Source: Nocardia thailandica NBRC 100428 (GTDB lineage: Bacteria > Actinomycetota > Actinomycetes > Mycobacteriales > Mycobacteriaceae). Taken from it: 39,465 bases of DNA. The stretch spans positions 1-39,465 of the forward strand of contig NZ_BAGK01000306.1 in the NCBI RefSeq assembly GCF_000308795.1, written 5' to 3'. Numbering within the stretch: the first letter of the stretch is position 1; each line of letters begins with the position of its first letter. The position numbers and the translations under genes are program-made. Below are positions 16,204 to 25,276 of the stretch, piece after piece. Below the pieces are notes generated by a model. That model was not told where the DNA came from. It worked only from the letters and a program-made list of their open reading frames with translations, and did not search any database.

Positions 16204-18408
16204 ATGACGAGCAGAGCCGATCTCACCGCCCTGCCCCTGCGCGATCGCGCCGCGCTGGGCAGCGGCGCCGACTTCTGGACGACCAAGGCCCTCGGCCCGG
16301 TGGCCTCGGTGATGCTGACCGACGGCCCGCACGGCGTGCGGCGCCAGAGCGGTGCCACCGACCATCTCGGCCTGGCGGGCAGCCTGCCCGCGACCTGCTT
16401 CCCGCCCGCCGTCGCGCTGGGTCAGAGCTTCGACGCCGCGCTGGCCGAGCGGGTCGGGCGCGCGCTCGGCTGCGAGGCGCGGGCGCTGGAGGTCGACGTG
16501 CTGCTCGGCCCCGGGATCAACATCAAGCGGGATCCGCGCGGCGGCCGCAACTTCGAGTACTACTCGGAGGATCCGGTCCTGACCGGACTGCTCGGCGCGG
16601 CGTGGGTGCGCGGCCTGCAGAGCGTCGGGGTGGGCGCCTCGCTCAAACACTTCGCGGCCAACAACGCCGAATTCGACCGGATGCGGATCAGCGCCGACAT
16701 CGACCCGCGCACCCTGCGCGAGATCTACCTGCGCGCCTTCGCCCACATCGTGCGCACCGCGGCGCCGTGGACGGTGATGTGCTCCTACAACCGGATCAAC
16801 GGCGTCTACGCCTCCCGGAACCACTGGCTGCTCACCGAACTCCTGCGCGAGGAATGGGGGTTCGACGGCCTCGTGGTCTCGGACTGGGGCGCGGTGGACG
16901 ACCGCCCCGCCGCGGTCGCCGCCGGGCTCGATCTCGAGATGCCCGGCGGCGGCGACGGGGACGCGCGGGTGGTGGCCGCGGTGACCGAGGGCTCGCTCGA
17001 CGAGGCCGACGTCGACCGCGCCGCGGGCCGGGTCGCCGACCTGGCCGAGCGGGTGGCGCGCGGCCGCGCGATCGAGGTTCCCGAGTTCTCCGACACCGAG
17101 CACCACCGCCTGGCCCGTGAGGTCGCCGCGCGATGTGTGGTGCTGCTGCGCAACGACGGTGACCTGCTGCCGCTGGCGCCGGGCAGGTCGCTGGCGGTCA
17201 TCGGCGCCTTCGCCGCCGAGCCCCGCTATCAGGGCGGCGGCAGCTCCCACGTGAACCCGACCCACCTGGACGTGCCCGTCGACGAGATCAGGGCGCTCGC
17301 CGGCGACGCCGCGGTGTCCTACAGCCGCGGATTCGGTGCCGCCGAGGGCGAGGACCCGGCCGCGCTGCGCGCCGAGGCGGTGGCCGCGGCCGCGGCGGCC
17401 GAGGTCGCGGTGGTGTTCCTCGGCCTGGCCGAGAGCCAGGAGTCGGAGGGGTTCGACCGGACCGACATCGACCTGCCCGCGGACCAGATCGACCTGCTGA
17501 CCGCCGTGCTCGACGTGCGACCCGACACCGTGGTCGTGCTCTCGCACGGCGGGGTGCTGCGGCCGCCGCCGGTCGTGGCGCCCGCCGTCCTCGACGGCGC
17601 CCTGCTCGGGCAGGCCGGGGGCGGCGCGCTGGCCGACGTGCTGTTCGGCGTGGTGAACCCCTCCGGGCGGCTGGCCGAGACCGTCCCGCTGCGGTTGCAG
17701 GACGTGCCGGCCTATCCCTGGTTCCCCGGCGAGCACGGGCACGCCCGCTACGGCGAGGGGTTGTTCGTCGGCTACCGCTGGTACGACATCCGCGAGGCGG
17801 CGGTGGCCTTTCCCTTCGGGCACGGCCTGTCCTACACGAGCTTCGGCTACTCCGGGCTGACGCTGACCGAGGCGGACTCGGCGATCACGGTGCGCCTCGA
17901 CGTCACCAACACCGGCGCGCGGGCAGGTCGCGAGGTCGTGCAGATCTACACCGGCGTGCCCGGTTCGGCGCTCGCACGGCCGATCCGGGAACTGAAGGCG
18001 GTCGCGGTCACCGCCGATCTGGAACCCGGTGCGCGCGAGAGCGTCTCGCTCACCATTGCCCGCGACGACCTCGCCTGCTGGGACACCCGGACCGACCGGT
18101 GGCTGGTCGAGCCCGGCACCTACCGGGTGTGGGCGGGGGCGTCGAGCCGCGACCTGCGCGCCGAGGCCGAGATCGCACTGACCGGTGACGCGGTGCGCCT
18201 GCCGATCACCGCGAACTCCACCCTGGGCGAAGCCCTCGCCGACCCGGCCGCCGCGGCGATCCTGGCCGAAGCGTTCGGCGCGCCCGGGCCCGACGGCGGC
18301 GCGGCCCTCGGCGTCGACGTGCTGAAACTGATCGCGTCGGTGCCGCTGGGCCGCCTGGCGAACTTCGGTGTCGCCCCCGACCGGCTCGCGGCGCTCTACG
18401 ACCGCTGA
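16204..18408 (+). CDS. Glycoside hydrolase family 3 (beta-glucosidase-like)
   Basis: A 734-residue GH3 enzyme that hydrolyses terminal beta-linked sugars from oligosaccharides or glycosides with retention. The TIM-barrel half has DGPHGVR, GRNFEYYSEDP, KHFAANNAEFDR and the nucleophile D227 in VVSDWG. The alpha/beta sandwich half (about 300-530) has VLLRNDGDLLPL, and a C-terminal fibronectin III-like domain begins near 555 (VRLDVTNTGARAGREVVQIY). No signal peptide is seen, so it is probably cytoplasmic. About 80 residues after the Fn3 domain end the chain, as in many actinobacterial members. The ATG at 16204 has AAGGGAG upstream. No transporter or sugar regulator adjoins it. Confidence 0.92.
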   Translation: MTSRADLTALPLRDRAALGSGADFWTTKALGPVASVMLTDGPHGVRRQSGATDHLGLAGSLPATCFPPAVALGQSFDAALAERVGRALGCEARALEVDVLLGPGINIKRDPRGGRNFEYYSEDPVLTGLLGAAWVRGLQSVGVGASLKHFAANNAEFDRMRISADIDPRTLREIYLRAFAHIVRTAAPWTVMCSYNRINGVYASRNHWLLTELLREEWGFDGLVVSDWGAVDDRPAAVAAGLDLEMPGGGDGDARVVAAVTEGSLDEADVDRAAGRVADLAERVARGRAIEVPEFSDTEHHRLAREVAARCVVLLRNDGDLLPLAPGRSLAVIGAFAAEPRYQGGGSSHVNPTHLDVPVDEIRALAGDAAVSYSRGFGAAEGEDPAALRAEAVAAAAAAEVAVVFLGLAESQESEGFDRTDIDLPADQIDLLTAVLDVRPDTVVVLSHGGVLRPPPVVAPAVLDGALLGQAGGGALADVLFGVVNPSGRLAETVPLRLQDVPAYPWFPGEHGHARYGEGLFVGYRWYDIREAAVAFPFGHGLSYTSFGYSGLTLTEADSAITVRLDVTNTGARAGREVVQIYTGVPGSALARPIRELKAVAVTADLEPGARESVSLTIARDDLACWDTRTDRWLVEPGTYRVWAGASSRDLRAEAEIALTGDAVRLPITANSTLGEALADPAAAAILAEAFGAPGPDGGAALGVDVLKLIASVPLGRLANFGVAPDRLAALYDR

Positions 18409-18413
18409 CGGCA

Positions 18414-18447
18414 CGCGCCCCGCAGCGCGAGGCGGCCCCGGGGCGCG
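18414..18447. terminator. Stem-loop between convergent GH3 and MFS genes
   Basis: CGCGCCCCG (18414-18422) pairs with CGGGGCGCG (18439-18447) around a 16-base loop. It is placed between two convergent stops, so it may serve both. No T-tract follows. Confidence 0.55.
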
Positions 18448-18458
18448 CGGCGGGAGCC

Positions 18459-19919
18459 CTACTTCACCAGGACGGGAGCCGGGTCCTCGGCGGGCGCGTC
18501 CGCGGCCGTCGCGGTGACGCCCCTGCCCGGGATGAACGCCGCGACCAGACCGGCCAGCAGCGAGGCGCCCGCCGCGAGCCAGAACGCCGTGGCGAACGCC
18601 GAATCCGCGGGCAGGCGCGTGCCCGCGACGACGCCGCCCGCCAGCACCGACGCCGCGACCTGGGAGCCGATCGACGACCCGACCGAGCGGATCAGGGCGT
18701 TGACCCCGGTGCTCTCGGCCGTCTTCTCCGCGGGCACGGCGGCCATGATCAGGTTGGGCATGGCGGCCATGCCGAGGCCGATGCCGACGAAGGTCACCAC
18801 GGTGAACCCGACGACCGCGCCCCGGGATCCGTGCGCCACGGCCAGGGCGGCGAAGCCGAGGGCGGCGATCACGGCCCCGGCGACCAGCGGCACCGCCGCC
18901 GGGACGCGGGTCACGAGCCGCCCGGTGACCACCGCCGCCAGCAGCATGGCGATCGACCCCGGGATCATCAGCAGGCCCGAACCCGTCGCGTCGAGGCCGA
19001 ATCCGTAGTCGCCGGTGTCGGGGGTCTGGGCGAGCTGGGGGACGAGCGAGAAGACCGCGAACATGCCCGCGCCGAAGAGCAGCATGGCGATGTTGGTGAT
19101 CAGGACGGCGGGCCTGCGCAGCACCCGCATGTCGATGAGCGGTTCGCGGGTGCGGTTCTCGACGACCACGAAGCCGGCCAGCACGAGCAGGCCGCCGGCG
19201 AGGAGGCCGAGGGTGCGCGCGTCGGTCCAGCCCCAGCTCGAACCCCGGCTCAGCGCGAGCAGCGGCATGGTCAGGCCGACGCCGAGCAGCGCGATCCCGG
19301 CGACGTCGATGCGCCCGGACGCGGCCGGATGCCGTTCGGGCACCCGCAGCACGCCCAGCAGCGCGATCACCGACATGATGGCGCCGGACCAGAAGACCCA
19401 CTGCCAGGAGAGGTTGTCGATCAGCAGGCCGCCGATGAGCAGGCCCCCGCCCGCGCCGATCCCGGCGAGCGCGGAGATCAGACCCAGTGCGCCGCCGCGC
19501 TTCTCGGCGGGGAACGTGTCACCGATGATGCCGTAGCAGAGCGGGAAGATGCCGCCGCCCGCGCCCTGGACGACCCGCGCGGCCACCAGCACCCAGATCG
19601 AGGGCGCGAGCGCGCCGACCACGCTGCCGAGCGCGAACAGTCCCAGCGCCACCACCAGCAGCTTCTTCTTGCCGTACATGTCGCCGAGGCGGCCGAAGAC
19701 CGGGGTGAGGATGGCCGCGGAGATCAGGTAGGCGGTCAGCACCCAGCCGACGTCGGTGGTGCTCGCGCCCAGTTCGTGCCCGAGGATCATCACCCCGGGC
19801 ACGATCGCGGTCTGCGCGAGCGCGAACGCGGCGGCGGCCAGCGCCAGGAACAGCAGGTCGACGCCGAGGTGGTGCCCGGCGGCGGGAGCTCCGGGCTCCC
19901 GGGTCGTCTGATCGGTCAT
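18459..19919 (-). CDS. MFS transporter, DHA2-type drug exporter
   Basis: A 486-residue major facilitator protein with about 14 hydrophobic segments. It has motif A (GRLGDMYGKKKLLVVAL) after helix 2, the helix-4 motif ARVVQGAGGGIFPLCYGIIG, and GLISALAGIGAGGGLLIGGL for antiporter motif C. These mark the DHA2 family of proton-driven multidrug exporters. The substrate is unknown. It starts at ATG 19919 with GAGG nine bases upstream. It is divergent from a TetR gene, and two palindromes lie in the gap: a standard repressor-plus-exporter arrangement. Confidence 0.92.
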   Translation of the reverse strand: MTDQTTREPGAPAAGHHLGVDLLFLALAAAAFALAQTAIVPGVMILGHELGASTTDVGWVLTAYLISAAILTPVFGRLGDMYGKKKLLVVALGLFALGSVVGALAPSIWVLVAARVVQGAGGGIFPLCYGIIGDTFPAEKRGGALGLISALAGIGAGGGLLIGGLLIDNLSWQWVFWSGAIMSVIALLGVLRVPERHPAASGRIDVAGIALLGVGLTMPLLALSRGSSWGWTDARTLGLLAGGLLVLAGFVVVENRTREPLIDMRVLRRPAVLITNIAMLLFGAGMFAVFSLVPQLAQTPDTGDYGFGLDATGSGLLMIPGSIAMLLAAVVTGRLVTRVPAAVPLVAGAVIAALGFAALAVAHGSRGAVVGFTVVTFVGIGLGMAAMPNLIMAAVPAEKTAESTGVNALIRSVGSSIGSQVAASVLAGGVVAGTRLPADSAFATAFWLAAGASLLAGLVAAFIPGRGVTATAADAPAEDPAPVLVK

Positions 19920-19963
19920 GTCGTCGTCACGCCTCGATCCGGTGTGGAGGTTGTGCCATGCAA

Positions 19964-20008
19964 GTGGACCCTACCGTCCACATGTCTCCATAGTGGACCC
20001 AGGGGTCC
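19964..20008. promoter_or_regulatory. Pair of GTGGAC palindromes (operator candidates) between MFS and TetR genes
   Basis: GTGGAC-CCTACC-GTCCAC (19964-19981) and GTGGACCC-AG-GGGTCC (19993-20008) share the half-site TGGACCC. The first covers TAGGGT (minus strand, 19973-19968), a likely -10 of the exporter gene, so binding would block it. Confidence 0.65.
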
Positions 20009-20105
20009 GATTCGCGCGGCGGTTTCGGCCGTGACGGAGGCCACGCGGCCGGCCCGGGGCGCGCCGGATGCCCGCGATCGCTGTCCGATTCGGCACAATC
20101 GCAGG

Positions 20106-20702
20106 GTGACTTCCCCCGAACACCCCGTGCTCGCCACCGACGACGTCGACTGGTCGAGCAAGCGATCGGACGCGCGGCGCAACCACGAACGCGTGGTGGC
20201 CGCGGCGGTGGAGGTGTTCGCCGAGTACGGCATCGACGCGACCATCCCGCAGGTCGCCGAGCGCGCCGGGGTCGGCAAGGCGACCGTGTACCGCAGCTTT
20301 CCCACCAAGGACGCCCTGGTGCAGGCGGTCGCGCAGTACCAGCGCGCCTGGTTCCACCGGCGCGGACTCGCCGCGCTCGACCAGCTGGAGGCGGGCGGCG
20401 ACCCGCTCACCATCCTCGAGGACATGCTCCACGACACCGTCGACCGGCTCGCCGACGACCGGGCCCTCGCCGAGGCGCTGCCCGCGACCGCGCCGGAGCC
20501 ACGGCCCGGCGAGGAGTCGCTGCAGCCGATCATCGCCGCGGGTCAGGCGCGGGGCGAGATCCGCCCGGACGTGACCTCCCAGCACGTGCGGGTGCTGCTG
20601 GGCGGCGTGGCCGGCAGCCTGTTCCGTCAGCAGGAACGCGATCCCGCGCAGTGGCGGATCTACGCCGACCTGATCCTCAACGCGCTGAAGGTCCGGGGCT
20701 GA
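20106..20702 (+). CDS. TetR family regulator of the adjacent MFS exporter
   Basis: A 198-residue TetR regulator. The DNA-binding part includes RRNHERVVAAAVEVFAEYGI and the helix-turn-helix QVAERAGVGKATVYRSFPTK (about residues 50-69), followed by a helical ligand domain. The GTG at 20106 is set by CACAAT (20094-20099), a -10-like hexamer six bases before it; no ribosome site is present. It is divergent from the exporter, with twin palindromes between them, so it probably represses the exporter until its substrate binds. Its 3' end overlaps the tail of the convergent flavoprotein gene by 26 bp. Confidence 0.9.
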   Translation: MTSPEHPVLATDDVDWSSKRSDARRNHERVVAAAVEVFAEYGIDATIPQVAERAGVGKATVYRSFPTKDALVQAVAQYQRAWFHRRGLAALDQLEAGGDPLTILEDMLHDTVDRLADDRALAEALPATAPEPRPGEESLQPIIAAGQARGEIRPDVTSQHVRVLLGGVAGSLFRQQERDPAQWRIYADLILNALKVRG

Positions 20703-23114
20703 AACGCAGGACCACCTCGGCCGAGGCGGGCCGGGTCCGGCAGGCAAGGACCCGGCCCGCGGCCAGATCGTCGGCGGAGATCGCCGACAGCGGGTCGGGG
20801 TCCATCGCGACCTCGCCGTGCTCGACCGTGTACAGGCAGGTGCCGCAGGACCCGCCCAGACAGGAGTAGGGCAGGTCCTCGCGTACGCGGACCGCCGCCG
20901 GGAGCACGTACCCGTCGGCGGGCATGGTGAAGACGAGGTCGTCGCCGTAGCCGGTCAGGGTCACCCGCGCCGGTGGGGCGGCGGCCGGGCCCGCGGCGGG
21001 AGCGGGGTCGCGGGAGTCGAAGAACTCCACGCGCACCCGGTCGCGGGGACGCCGCGGGCCGCGAGCGCGTCGGCCACCGCCCGCGACAACGCCTCCGGGC
21101 CGCACAGAAGCCACAGGTCGGCCTCGACGCCGGCGACGGCGGCCGGGTCGAGGCGTCCGTGCCGGTAGCCGAGGCCGTCCGTCGCGGCGGGCAGCTGGGC
21201 GGCACGCGAGAGGTGGTGGGTGACGCGCAGGCGGTCCGGGAATCGCGCGGCGAGCGCCGAGAGCCGATGCGCGAGCATGATCCCGGGCTCGTCGCGGCTG
21301 CCGTAGTGCAGGGTGAACGTCGCGGCGGGATCGGTGCGCAGGACGTCCTCCGCGATCGACAGGATCGGGGTGATCCCGCTGCCCGCGGCGACGGCGGCGA
21401 GGTGCCGGCCGATGCCGGGGGCGCCGAAGCCGCCCGTCGGCTCGGACACGTGCAGGACGGTGCCCGCCCGCAACCGGTCGACGGCGAATCCGGAGAACGC
21501 CCCGCCGGGCTGCCGCTTCACCGCGATCCGCACCCGGCCGTCCCCCGGAGCGGTGTAGAGCGAGTAACTGCGGCGGATCGTCCGGCCGTCCACGACGCCG
21601 CGGATGATCACGTGCTGGCCCGCGGTGAACCCGAACCGATCGGTGAGGCGGGGCGGAATCGCGAATTCGACGAGCGCGCGGTCGGCGCCCTCGCGCGTCA
21701 CCGACGACACCGTCAGCGCGTGGAAACCGCGCGCGGGCCCGGGCGGCAGTGGATCGAATCCGACGTCACCGGCGTCCCGCGCGGGTCGCACCCGGTCGAG
21801 CCCGGCGGCGAGGCAGGCCCCGAGCGCGCGGGCGACCACGGCGGGACCGGCGAGCGCCGACGGGCGGTCGAGCAGGCCTGCGACGCGGGCGATCCGGCGG
21901 CTGACCAGTGCGTCGCGGCTGCCGACCGCCATCGCGACCCGGGCCAACCCACTCGCCGCGCGCTGCGCGCGATCGGCGCCCACGTGCGGCATGGACAGGT
22001 CGAACAGGCGGGTGATCAGCCAGGCGTCGTCGATCGCGCCCGCGCTCGCGGCGAAGAAGCGGCGCGCGAGATCGTCGTCGCCCCCGGCCAGTGCCTCGCG
22101 CAGGCACAGCGCCTGCACCGAGGAGATCGTCATACCCTGACCGAACGCGGGACTGAAACTGCAGACGGCGTCGCCGCAGACCAGCAGTCCGCGCGGGAAT
22201 CGGTCGAGACGTTCGTAGCGGCGCCGCAGGTTGGCCGGGTAGCGGTAGGTGCTGATCGGGCCGAGAGGTTCGGCGTCGAGCAGGGCCCGGCCCACGTCCG
22301 GGGGTGCGACCGAGGCCGCGAAACGCCAGAAGCCCTCGGTGTCTGTCGGCGGATGGTCCTCGCCGTAGCCGATCAGTGTCAGCAGGTGCCTGCCGTTCTC
22401 GATCGCGAACAGGGCGAGGCCGCGCGCGGGATCCTGGTTCGCGACGATGATCTCTTTGTCGCGCGGCGGCACGGGCAGCCGCAGCGGACGGCTGGCGTAC
22501 ATCATGTCGATGCGCACGCCCTCCTCGGCGGGTCGCTCGTAGCCGAGGGCGTCGAGCCAGTCACCGACCGGTCCGTGCCTGCCCAGGCAGCTCACCACGA
22601 GGTTCGCGGACAGGCTGATTCGCCCGGCGGGGGAGTCGGCGTCGACGCCGGTGACCGTGGCGGCGTCCGGCCCGGTGAGCAGCCCGAGCACCGCGTGTCG
22701 GTCGAGGATCTCGACGTTGTCCAGGGCCCGCACCCGCTGTCGCACCCGCCATTCCAGCAGCGGCCGGCTCGCCTGCAGCAGGGTGTAGCCGCCGTCGGAC
22801 CGCGCCAGGGTGTGGCCGGAGACGGTCATCCGCATCTCGTCGAGCGCGCGCACATCGACCGCGCCGTCGGCGCGCAGCTCGGCGGTGATGCCGGGGAACA
22901 GGGCCTCGAGATTGCGCGTGCCGCGGGCGAGCAGGGCGTGCACATGGCGGCCCTGCGGCACGCCGCGCCGGTCGCCGGGGGTCGACAGGTCGTCGCGTTC
23001 GAGCACCGTCACTCGCGCGAAGGACTCGCTCAGGACGCGGGCCGCCAGCAGCCCGCCCATGCTCGCGCCCAGGACGACGGCGTGCTGCCGCAGGCCCGTT
23101 TCGTCGGCTGTCAT
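20677..23114 (-). CDS. Flavin monooxygenase - PaaE-like reductase - [2Fe-2S] ferredoxin fusion, apparent frameshift
   Basis: A gene of about 812 codons joining three redox units. Residues 1-~410 are an FAD monooxygenase/hydroxylase-like domain (VVLGASMGGLLAARVL; GLLVCGDAVCSFSPAFGQGM). About 460-690 is a ferredoxin-NAD(P)H reductase (FTAGQHVIIRG; RRSYSLY for FAD; VAAGSGITPI for NAD(P)). The last ~90 residues are a plant-type ferredoxin with CLGGSCGTC and a later Cys in LACRTRP. The reductase-ferredoxin half is like PaaE or KshB. Reading from ATG 23114 (GAGAGGTGG upstream) leaves frame at a C run near 21048 and stops at 20961. The ferredoxin part continues in another frame to 20677. One extra base restores a single chain, so it is either a real inactivation or a sequence error. 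Confidence 0.8.
21045..21048 (-). other. Frameshift site in the fused monooxygenase gene
   Basis: On the minus strand a run of four C follows GTC. Upstream the protein reads ALAARGVP in one frame. Downstream the clear continuation RDRVRVEFFDS needs one more base. A five-C run would give one uninterrupted protein. Confidence 0.75.
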
Positions 23115-23186
23115 CGGCCACCTCTCGACACCGTTGTCCGGGTATCGACCGCGTCCGCCGGACGCCGCTGAACTGATACCGTATGC

Positions 23187-23204
23187 CAATCTAGTCTCAG
23201 ATTG
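23187..23204. promoter_or_regulatory. Operator-like inverted repeat CAATCT-N6-AGATTG
   Basis: CAATCT (23187-23192) and AGATTG (23199-23204) pair around AGTCTC in the 157-bp gap between the fused monooxygenase gene and its divergent TetR gene. It is a candidate binding site for that TetR protein. Confidence 0.5.
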
Positions 23205-23271
23205 CAGACGATGTAAACCCGCATCGGATGCCCTGGTGTCGGCCCGTCGCCACTCCGGGATAGAAAGGGAC

Positions 23272-23844
23272 ATGCCCTCACCCACGAGATCTTCGGACGC
23301 CCTGCGGGACGCGGCGCTGGCGCTGATCGCCGAGCGCGGTCTCACCACGCTCACCCTCGCCGCGGTCGCCGAGCGGGCCGAGGTCTCCCGGGCGACCGCC
23401 TACCGGGAGTTCGGTGACAAGGACGGCATGATCGCCGCGATCGGCCGGGCCGAGATCGCCCGGATGGTCGCGGCGGCCTACGCCGAGGTCGACGTGTTCG
23501 GTCCGGTCGCCGAGACCGTGCGCGCGGTCACGCTGTTCGCGTTGTCCTACCTGCGGCGGCACGCGGCGTTCGAGTATCTGTGCAGGCACGAGCCCGCGTG
23601 GCTGCTCGGCATCGCGGTCGCGCCGGGCGAGGGCGGGAGCGAACTCGCCCTGGTCCGCACCGTCGCCGCGCTGGCGGCGCCGGTCGTCGCCCTGCGCGGC
23701 GGCGACGACCTCGCGCTGCCCGCCACCGAAGCCGCCGAGGTCGTCGTGCGGATCGTGCTGTCGCACGCGCTCATCCGCGACAGCGGCCTGACCGACGAGC
23801 AGGTGGCCGAGACGGCGGTCCGTGCGGTCGTCCGGTCGGGCTGA
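23272..23844 (+). CDS. TetR family regulator divergent from the fused monooxygenase
   Basis: A 190-residue TetR protein. The DNA-binding domain reads DALRDAALALIAERGLTTLT and then AAVAERAEVSRATAYREFGD, with a helical C-terminal domain. ATG 23272 is chosen because GAAAGGGA lies just upstream and the protein opens with a normal short arm (MPSPTRSS). The frame is open further upstream, but only as antisense of the monooxygenase gene. It probably controls the monooxygenase through the inverted repeat between them. The orphan MCE gene that follows 208 bp later could also belong to this unit. Confidence 0.9.
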   Translation: MPSPTRSSDALRDAALALIAERGLTTLTLAAVAERAEVSRATAYREFGDKDGMIAAIGRAEIARMVAAAYAEVDVFGPVAETVRAVTLFALSYLRRHAAFEYLCRHEPAWLLGIAVAPGEGGSELALVRTVAALAAPVVALRGGDDLALPATEAAEVVVRIVLSHALIRDSGLTDEQVAETAVRAVVRSG

Positions 23845-24052
23845 GATCATTTCGTCTCTCGGTATCAGCTGGTCGACCCGGTAATCCGCCCTCCGCCGTC
23901 CGAAAGGCGACTGCCTCGCCGGGCCCCGTCGAGGTTGCGCCCGCGACACGTTCTCGCGTTGCGCCTCGCGCCGCTCCTCGGGCGTTACGGTGTGTCACCG
24001 CTTCACGAGAACCGATGCCGTAGCCCTGATCAGCTCGCGACAGAGGAGCGCT

Positions 24053-25168
24053 GTGAGACACGACCCGGGTGATCGCCGCAGGTGGCCGCAGGTGGGGCGC
24101 CTGGTGAAACCGCTGGCGCCACTGGCCGTCACGGTCCTGTTCGCCGCCGGGTGCGGCATCACCGTGGAGGATCTGCCGCTCCCCGAGCCGGGCGCGGGCG
24201 CCGACACCTACACCCTGCACGCCGAGTTCGAGAACGCGCTGAACCTGCCCGACCAGGCGAAGGTGAAGATCGGCGGCTCCGATGTCGGGGTGGTCAGCGC
24301 GATCACGACCCGGAACTTCGTGGCCGTGATCGACATGCAGATCCGCACCGACATCGTGCTGCCCAAGGGCAGCACGGCCGAACTGCGCCAGGCCACGCCG
24401 CTGGGCGACGTGTTCGTCGCGCTCTCGGAACCGCGCACCGCCAGCGGCGCCGGGCGGCTCGAGGACGGTGACACCCTGACCCTGGCCTCCACCTCGGCGG
24501 GCGCCAGCGTGGAGGAACTGCTGATCTCGGTGTCGATGCTGTTCAACGGCGGCGGGGTGTCCAGCCTGAGCAGGCTCGGCACCGAGCTCGGCGCGATCCT
24601 GAAGGGCCAGGGCGGGAACCTGGCCCACCTGATCACCGAATTGACCGGCGTGATCGGCGAACTCAACGCCAACAGCGCCCGCATCGACAGTGTGCTCACC
24701 GAGTTCGACACCCTGGCGAACACGATCGACGACAGCAAGGTACAGCTCGGTCAGGTCGCCGACACCCTGCCGCAGGCGATCGGCGCGATCGCGGAGAATA
24801 CCGACGCCATCACCGATCTGCTGGCGAAGGTCTCGGTCGCCAGTGCCGCGGTCGGCGACTACTCCGCCACGACCGGCGATCAGCTCTCGTCGCTGCTGAC
24901 CAGCCTGACCGACCTGATGAACGCGCTCGCCGCCTCCGGGGACAGCTTCGGCTACACCATGGAGCAGCTGCACCTGATCCGCCCCGGCGCGGACGCGAGC
25001 CTGCGCGGCAAGAGCCTGTCGGTGTTCGCCACCCTCACCAACCTCGACATCGGTCTGCTGACCGACCCCGAGCACAGCCGGTTCTACACGCTGGCCGACG
25101 TCAACGATCTCGTCGGCACCTTCATCCAGGTGCTCCAGGTCGTCCAGGGTCGGCTGAACCCGCGCTAG
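24053..25168 (+). CDS. Orphan MCE-family lipoprotein (MceE/LprK-like)
   Basis: A 371-residue MCE (mammalian cell entry/MlaD) protein. The N-terminus has basic residues, a hydrophobic stretch and the lipobox AAGC with C34, so it should be a lipid-anchored exported protein like MceE (LprK). The MCE/MlaD domain follows (about 50-125: YTLHAEFENALNLPDQAKVK, GGSDVGVVSAI), then a long helical region with many T, S, L repeats. Mce complexes import lipids or sterols. Unusually, no YrbE permease or MceA-D/F partner is nearby, so it may serve a complex encoded elsewhere. GTG 24053 is chosen because AGAGGAG precedes it. Confidence 0.88.
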   Translation: MRHDPGDRRRWPQVGRLVKPLAPLAVTVLFAAGCGITVEDLPLPEPGAGADTYTLHAEFENALNLPDQAKVKIGGSDVGVVSAITTRNFVAVIDMQIRTDIVLPKGSTAELRQATPLGDVFVALSEPRTASGAGRLEDGDTLTLASTSAGASVEELLISVSMLFNGGGVSSLSRLGTELGAILKGQGGNLAHLITELTGVIGELNANSARIDSVLTEFDTLANTIDDSKVQLGQVADTLPQAIGAIAENTDAITDLLAKVSVASAAVGDYSATTGDQLSSLLTSLTDLMNALAASGDSFGYTMEQLHLIRPGADASLRGKSLSVFATLTNLDIGLLTDPEHSRFYTLADVNDLVGTFIQVLQVVQGRLNPR

Positions 25169-25276
25169 GTGTAGCCGGACGGCGGCCCGCCGCGTACCAT
25201 CCCTGACAGTACCGTTGACCGTACCCGATGGTATGGAAGTGCGTGGGGTCGTGCCACGCCCGAGAAGGGGTGGTGG

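Noticed and set aside
16186..19401. A 1071-residue minus-strand open frame over the GH3 and MFS genes
   Set aside because: Antisense of the GH3 gene and an out-of-frame reading of the MFS gene, which has clear motifs in its own frame.
25195..25233. TACCATC ... GATGGTA inverted repeat before the multicopper oxidase as an operator
   Set aside because: Arms of seven bases are 25 bp apart and no promoter elements fit around them; it may be chance.
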